From Klebsormidium nitens (taxonomy: Eukaryota > Streptophyta > Klebsormidiophyceae > Klebsormidiales > Klebsormidiaceae): a stretch of DNA of 64,000 bases. The stretch lies in contig DF237361.1 of assembly GCA_000708835.1 (NCBI GenBank), positions 1 through 64,000 of the forward strand. Direction: 5' to 3'. The notes below the pieces were generated by a model. That model saw nothing but the letters and a program-made list of their open reading frames with translations, had not been told where the DNA came from and did not search any database. Shown here one piece after another: positions 59,053-64,000 of the stretch; the stretch's first letter is position 1; each line of letters starts with the position of its first letter. Made by a program: the position numbers and the translations under genes.

Positions 59053-60287
59053 GGCCCTAGATCATCTTCAAAACAAACGAAATTCATCAGGCGAAGTACA
59101 TAGTCTATGCACAGAAGAAGAGGGGCGCGCTTGCTTGCATGTACATGGTCTGCGTTTTCGTCTTTTTCGAAAGCAGGGTCTTCTGTCTTTGTAAGGTGTC
59201 GTGTCTTTGCTTGAATGTGGCGTCTTAAACCTGACGTGTGAAATCAAGGGTTGTTCCTCAACAACCAGGCGTCCTTGAGATGAGGCTGACTTGTGAAGGA
59301 TGAGGACTGCTGGATTGATATCTCGAACGAATCCATGATTGATCCATCCTAGCTCGTACCTTTTGTGCAAGGGCGCCGTTTGGATCCGTCAACTACCCTT
59401 TCTGGGGTGATGTGAATATCTGCCGGCATTCAGTTACCGTTATATCTCCTCTGGCACAGCAAACTTCAAATCGATCTTGAAAAGACGGTCGTTCTTATTG
59501 AATGCAGGTTGGATAGGCAGCCGAGTGTGACCACCATCCGAGCACCCGGTGCTTTGCGAAGTTAAGTGAGTTCCAGAAACGTACCAAGTTCAGAGATTGG
59601 TAATTTCAGCCCTGCTCATCAAGTGCAGCTAGCAGCCCGCAAGACCATGTTTGACGCAATAATGGTCAAGCCGGGGTTTACAACGATGCATCGATGCAAC
59701 GACGATCGATGCCATGGCCAGTCCAAAAAAATTGAACATGTTCATACCTGACAATTGCTTGACGACACTTTATCACCGGTACCGTCATGAATAGAAATTG
59801 CCCGGCAATATAGAATCGACCATCGGTGTGATTTCAAGGTTTTCTGCAGCAGCTAGGATCGCTGGGTTATAGTCGGTCATGAAGAGCTTCTTGTTTGCAA
59901 AGGACATATACATATGCGTAATATATCGGATCGAATTTCTTTATACTCGTGTACAGAATCTTCATCCAGACATGCGCGTGAGGAAGCATGTGAACATGGA
60001 CGGCTGGGCATGCACTTGCACAACAGCTTTTCAACCCGTGCATGTGACATGCTGATTTTTGGAAAGTGGCTTATAATCTGGATGAGAGTAATTCGATTAA
60101 GAAGTGGGCGTACACCCGCATAATCGCATGTATCTCCAACACCAGTTCTTTCAGGATTGGGAACTCTTAGACAAAAGCATGCCGCGCTCCGAAGAGGTCT
60201 GACTTTGCAACGCAGCAAGGACAAGCGCCAATCGCTCGCTTACTTAAAATGGACAGCAAGTTCTGCATAAATGTGACACTGTCGTAC
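59053..60287. other. Intergenic region between convergent AP-3 sigma and polyprenol reductase genes
   Basis: No gene is visible. Around 59685-59715 a cluster of ATCGATGC words forms short palindromes. A stretch near 59545-59565 (GCGAAGTTAAGTG) recalls part of 5S rRNA but the rest does not fit. Confidence 0.55.
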
Positions 60288-62820
60288 CTAGAACAGCAAA
60301 GGAACAATTGCTTTTCTTTCTTTAGGATAATCCTCGAACTTTGTAACGTACCATCGTCTTGCTAGCTGTGCAGCATATGTCAAGTTGGCGACCTACAAGA
60401 CGAACGAAGCGAAACCTTCAGCAATGAATGGCTGGAGAGCTAATGGCCGTGACAATCGTAGAACGTGCCAACAACTCCGACAGCTTGGTTGAGTTGCTCC
60501 CAGTCAGAACAAGATACTTTCGGCTACTAGAGTACAGCCCAGATCGGGCAATGAGTAGAGCGGGACCCTACTTGTGCGTCCAAAGCCGGAGTGCCACAGA
60601 AACAGACTTTGGACCCTTCAAGGAAAGTGCTTGGAGTGAATCGGACAGCCGCTTGTCCTCGAAGCAACTTGTGAAGCATGTGTTCCAAGGCATGTGTCCA
60701 ACTAGCCTCCGCTATGTTTGGTTCTTCAATTCATCATGCACTCCAACCCCTGCCTAAAGCTCCACCGAGCGAATCCAGAGGCTACAAACAATTTTACAGG
60801 CTGAGAGAGAGTCTCTGTACCCGGAAAAAGCAATACTTACCACCCAGGAGAACATGAGCCAAATAGTGAGATCCTTTCCTTCACTCACGACGACCAAACC
60901 TAGGTATAGAAGCTGCACACGAGGAGAGCACTCGTTGGAAACTACACGGAAGATGTTCACACCGTCCATAAGCAGAGGAAGAGCCTGCGCTTACAGCAGG
61001 GATATGCGGCGCAATCTCTTGTCTGATCCGTATGCACATGGTGGTGGCTGCGGCCACAAGCACGCGGTGAACGAAGTTGTACACATTGACAAGCATTCGG
61101 AAGAGCCGTCGAGAAGAGCGACCTTACAATTTCTGCCAGGTAGTGCGGACAGGCGACCCATTCGAACCAGTCCCCCCGAGGGATTCTATAGACCGGGATC
61201 TTGTCGAAGGGGCCTGACCGATGTCGTAGCCCAGCCTGCGTGCAACACTTTCCTGATCAGAAACCAGAAGGTTGGGAGTCGCGTCCAGAGATCGTCATCT
61301 GGTGGGCGAACTTTGTGAAGTCGTCAGATCCGCTTGAACGAAGACCTTTCAGAGCAGGCCCGCAACACGAAGAGCACAGCGCGTCACCCTGGGCCTTACT
61401 TCTGAAGGTGCGTTGCAAATCAAACGCAAAACGGCAAGGACTGATTACACTGCCGGGAGCAGTTTTTGTTTCAGCAATGAAACGAAGACGTGGAGTGGAC
61501 GATCGTGTTTCAAAGCAGTTCTTGCCAGCACAAAGCCAAAGATGCGCAGTCTGAGTTGCTCACCAAAATTTGCCCCAGTTGATGTTGCTTGATGTTGGCA
61601 AAGATAAAGAGGAGGCCTCCCAGCACTTCGTGCCAGGAGAAGAGGCCCCAGACCGTCTTCACCTTCTTGGAGCGGTGGACATAGAGGGTCAAAGGTGCCG
61701 CCACGTAGTAACTGCATAGAACGACTACTTGTCTAAGAAAACTCTCAGGCGCCGACCTGGTCGAAAGCAATTGCACCCTCACGTACCTTCAGCAGACTTC
61801 AAAAGGAAGAGTCTACTTGCGGAAGGACGTGAGGTACGAGCGCGCATCCTTTCAATCAACCTGCCCAAAAATCCTCGATTAGAATCTCAGTATGATTCAA
61901 CTGAAAAAGTGACCAGAAACATGGGCGCAGAAGCTACTTACCAGAGGCCGTACACGTAACTCGCAATGTGCATCCTGGACCCCGGGGCGTGCTTCTCCAG
62001 CATCGTGCTTTCGCACAGCCGCCGAGCAGTGTGAACTAGCATGAGGGCCAGCAAGAAGATGGACTCCGCATGTTCGAAACCCTCAGCGAACGGGTGTGGT
62101 TTCTTGGGCTGGGGTGTGTCTGACGGTGAGGGCCAGAACCTGAAGTTCTCGGGATAGAACGTGTGGTGAATGAGGCCGAGGGTGCTCATGAAGCCAACCA
62201 GGTAGAAATGGGAGAAGTAGTCCTGGGGGACCGTGACGTCCTGCACGCAGAAGAAGAGTGCTTACACGATGCTTGCGGCAAAGTGCTTACATGATGCTCT
62301 TGTTGTTGGTCTCTGGTTCTGCTGTCCTGCGTTCTGAGGGCATGCGAGAGAGAAGGTTGACTTAGGATGTGCTGTGGCTTCTTAAGCCTCATGATGTCTG
62401 GACAGAAGTTTTTTTTAGTCACGCAGAAAGAGCATCTCGTTCAGCGATATGTTTGGTAGCAAACCCGTCACATTCAATCAAGTGATTGATTAGCCACTCT
62501 ACAGACTCTTGTGCTGGCAGAGCATGAATGATGGTCAATCATCTGACGTCAAATCGTATAGGCTCCATCATTGTCGCATCACTCACCCACAAGCGGGCCA
62601 GGGGCCCCTTCTTCGCACCAGGATCGACTTTCTCAACAACCCGAAGCTTCCCCCGTCCCGCACTCTTCCGGAGGAAGCGCTGGTAGAAACCAAATGGGAG
62701 AACACCCAGGACCACAAGAGTAGTTGACAGCAACCAGAAGACTCTCAGTGCGCCGATGAGAAAGCTCCCAGCCAGGGCGTCAGATAGAACTGATGCGCCG
62801 GAATCCACTGCCTGTTCCAT
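60288..62820 (-). CDS. Polyprenol reductase (SRD5A3/DFG10 family), 6 exons
   Basis: Exons in transcript order: 62587-62820, 61942-62240, 61564-61711, 61128-61235, 60841-60912 and 60288-60392; 321 aa, typical for the family. Several membrane helices are visible (ALRVFWLLSTTLVVLGVLPF, HFYLVGFMSTLGLI, FLLALMLVHTARRL). The conserved pieces are HTARRLCES, MHIASYVYGL, the NIKQHQLGQIL helix followed by AGLR, the signature VYRIPRGDWFEWVACPHYLA, and the end RRWYVTKFEDYPKERKAIVP. The family reduces the alpha-isoprene unit of polyprenols to dolichols at the ER, which supplies the lipid carrier for N-glycosylation. Exon 4 is fixed by the acceptor GCACGCAG at 61236-61243, the only one that keeps QIL-AGLR in frame. 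The final exon was found by its KFEDYP motif. Plants have two such genes; I cannot say which this matches. Confidence 0.92.
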
Positions 62821-64000
62821 CACTTCTGCAGATTGTCGACGAACTGACTCCTAGAAAGCCCTTGCCGATGACCCTTCAGCCCTTGGACATCTGGGTTCTC
62901 CCCTGCGAGGCAGATATGATTATACTTGTCTCAAAAACTTTGGTTGCTGTAATATGTGGCATCTGGTAGCTGGAATGTAGCAACATTCTTGACTACAGTA
63001 GAGAAAATCAGATGAAAAGCCTGAGAACATGGTGTACCTCAAAAGAAGTGCACACAGTATCGTCATCTAGAAGCTTGACCGCAAAATCGTCAGCAGCTGT
63101 TTGTTCCGCAGGGCTTTGTTTCTCAATGCGTCCAAGAACTACAGAGCAAATCCTTTGAAGTTACTGAGCTCACAGGTCTGCCACAAGGCATCAGGGGCAG
63201 GTCCGTCGAAGACAACGTCCCCGTCATTGACAACATCACTGACAAGGTTTTTAGAACCAGTCATTCTGCAATTCCCTGGACAAATCCCTGGATAGAATTA
63301 CCTAGCTTCGAAACCAATGTTGAAGAAGTTGATGCTGTGCTGTTTCTTATCTTGCAGCTTCACTCATTGATATGTGGCGTAATAGCTTGGCAAGGTAATA
63401 ACAGAGCCCAACTTTTTTAAAAGCAGGGAGGAATCACCTGTCAGTGTCACTCTCCCACCGCACTCTGAGCACTATAAAGTACTGCCGAAACGTTGGCTGC
63501 ACAAAGTCTTGCACACCAGCACCAATCAGAAGAATGTGAGAAACTAACATTGACAGCTTACCAGCTTTGGCGCCTGCGCAGAATCCAGCACAATCGGCTC
63601 ACAATTATGTTTTTTTCTAGCTGGCTCCGCCCCAACTTGAGCCCCTTCGAATGCAGACGCAAGGGGGGGAGCGAAAGCGAGAAAGGGAAGAATGGTGGAA
63701 TGGAAGGGAAAAGAAGGGATCGCTGGAGGAATGAAAAGCAAAACAAGCACAACGTCTCAGACACGGGCGCCTACGACGATGTTTTGAAGGCGAATTTGTG
63801 GCGAATGTTGCTCTTCTAGCCAAAGACGTTGCACCGACCGGCTGTAAACCAGGGATGCGGACAGGATTTTGCCCCGGGGCGCTTCTGCGCCCCGGGCCTT
63901 TGCCCTGGGGCGCTGGCCAGCTTCGCTGGGGCGCAGAAAGTAGTACCGGGCTCCAAATACGCCCGGTTCCCTTATCACGTGCTATATTACGGGCCTGCAT
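62821..64000. other. Right-end region with no recognised gene
   Basis: Neither strand shows a splice-supported coding frame that I recognise. The left part should hold the polyprenol reductase promoter. A purine-rich stretch at about 63660-63745 gives low-complexity open frames on both strands. The far right holds a GC-rich hairpin array, annotated separately. A gene could begin beyond the window. Confidence 0.5.
63871..63966. repeat. Array of GC-rich hairpins
   Basis: Within 96 bases stand at least three inverted repeats. CCCGGGGCGC at 63873-63882 pairs perfectly with GCGCCCCGGG at 63887-63896 around the loop TTCT. CCAGC pairs with GCTGG at 63917-63929, overlapping the palindrome GCTGGCCAGC at 63912-63921. 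CCGGGC at 63946-63951 pairs with GCCCGG at 63961-63966. The word TGGGGCGC is also repeated directly. Composition is sharply richer in G and C than the adjoining DNA. Such compact palindromes are typical of mobile GC clusters in algal organelle and nuclear genomes, but I cannot assign it. Confidence 0.75.

Noticed and set aside
59540-59640. Possible 5S rRNA
   Set aside because: Only GCGAAGTTAAGTG resembles the 5S loop region. The flanking arms and the 3' half do not fit, so no rRNA is called.
60428-60757. 109-codon plus-strand frame as a gene
   Set aside because: It lies across an intron of the minus-strand polyprenol reductase gene and has no family similarity.
1-64000. A gene cluster, defence island or mobile system
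   Set aside because: The genes are unrelated housekeeping genes on both strands. I saw no reverse transcriptase, transposase, integrase, restriction, CRISPR or biosynthetic core genes.

Overview
This window looks like nuclear DNA from a plant-lineage eukaryote, most likely a streptophyte alga of the Klebsormidium type; the organism is my inference, not something I could test. The reasons are many short GT-AG introns, GC-rich exons against AT-richer introns, a plant-type VIRILIZER with its duplicated VDDFM motif, a P-class pentatricopeptide (PPR) protein, a plant-style O-fucosyltransferase and a plastid-type TrhO rhodanese. A complete eEF3 gene argues against a land plant, because land plants are thought to lack it. 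I see no rRNA, tRNA, CRISPR array, viral gene or intact transposon.

Layout from left to right. A small gene for a probable mitochondrial orphan protein lies at 187-908 (+). An alanine-rich LEA-like protein lies at 3235-5159 (+). The m6A-writer scaffold VIRILIZER/VIRMA, 13 exons and 2104 aa, occupies 6490-15931 (-). Divergent from it is a 21-exon eEF3 gene, 1160 aa, at 17410-26558 (+). Next come a P-class PPR gene at 27632-31676 (-) and, divergent from it, a TrhO-type rhodanese at 32717-35530 (+). An 11-exon O-fucosyltransferase lies at 36691-41432 (-), followed by an orphan bestrophin-like exon at 42819-43052 (+). A short-chain dehydrogenase at 44049-46444 (-) is divergent from a Rab escort protein gene at 47339-51080 (+). 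A PARN-type deadenylase at 51932-56706 (-) is divergent from an AP-3 sigma gene at 57345-59052 (+). A polyprenol reductase gene lies at 60288-62820 (-). The right end holds no recognisable gene but carries a compact array of GC-rich hairpins.

The genes do not form a pathway or cluster. They are mostly housekeeping genes in divergent or convergent pairs: RNA modification and decay (VIRMA, PARN, PPR, TrhO), translation (eEF3), and the secretory and vesicle system (O-fucosyltransferase, REP, AP-3 sigma, polyprenol reductase). All gene models were built by hand from splice sites, reading-frame continuity and recalled family motifs. Exon borders with a canonical GT-AG and a matching phase are firm; first exons, UTRs and transcription starts are not.

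The best candidates for a second look are the eEF3 gene with its repeated N-terminal extension, the PPR gene whose introns recur at the same place in the repeat motif, long disordered insertions in TrhO and REP, a GC-AG intron in REP, an orphan bestrophin exon, and two intergenic inverted-repeat structures.
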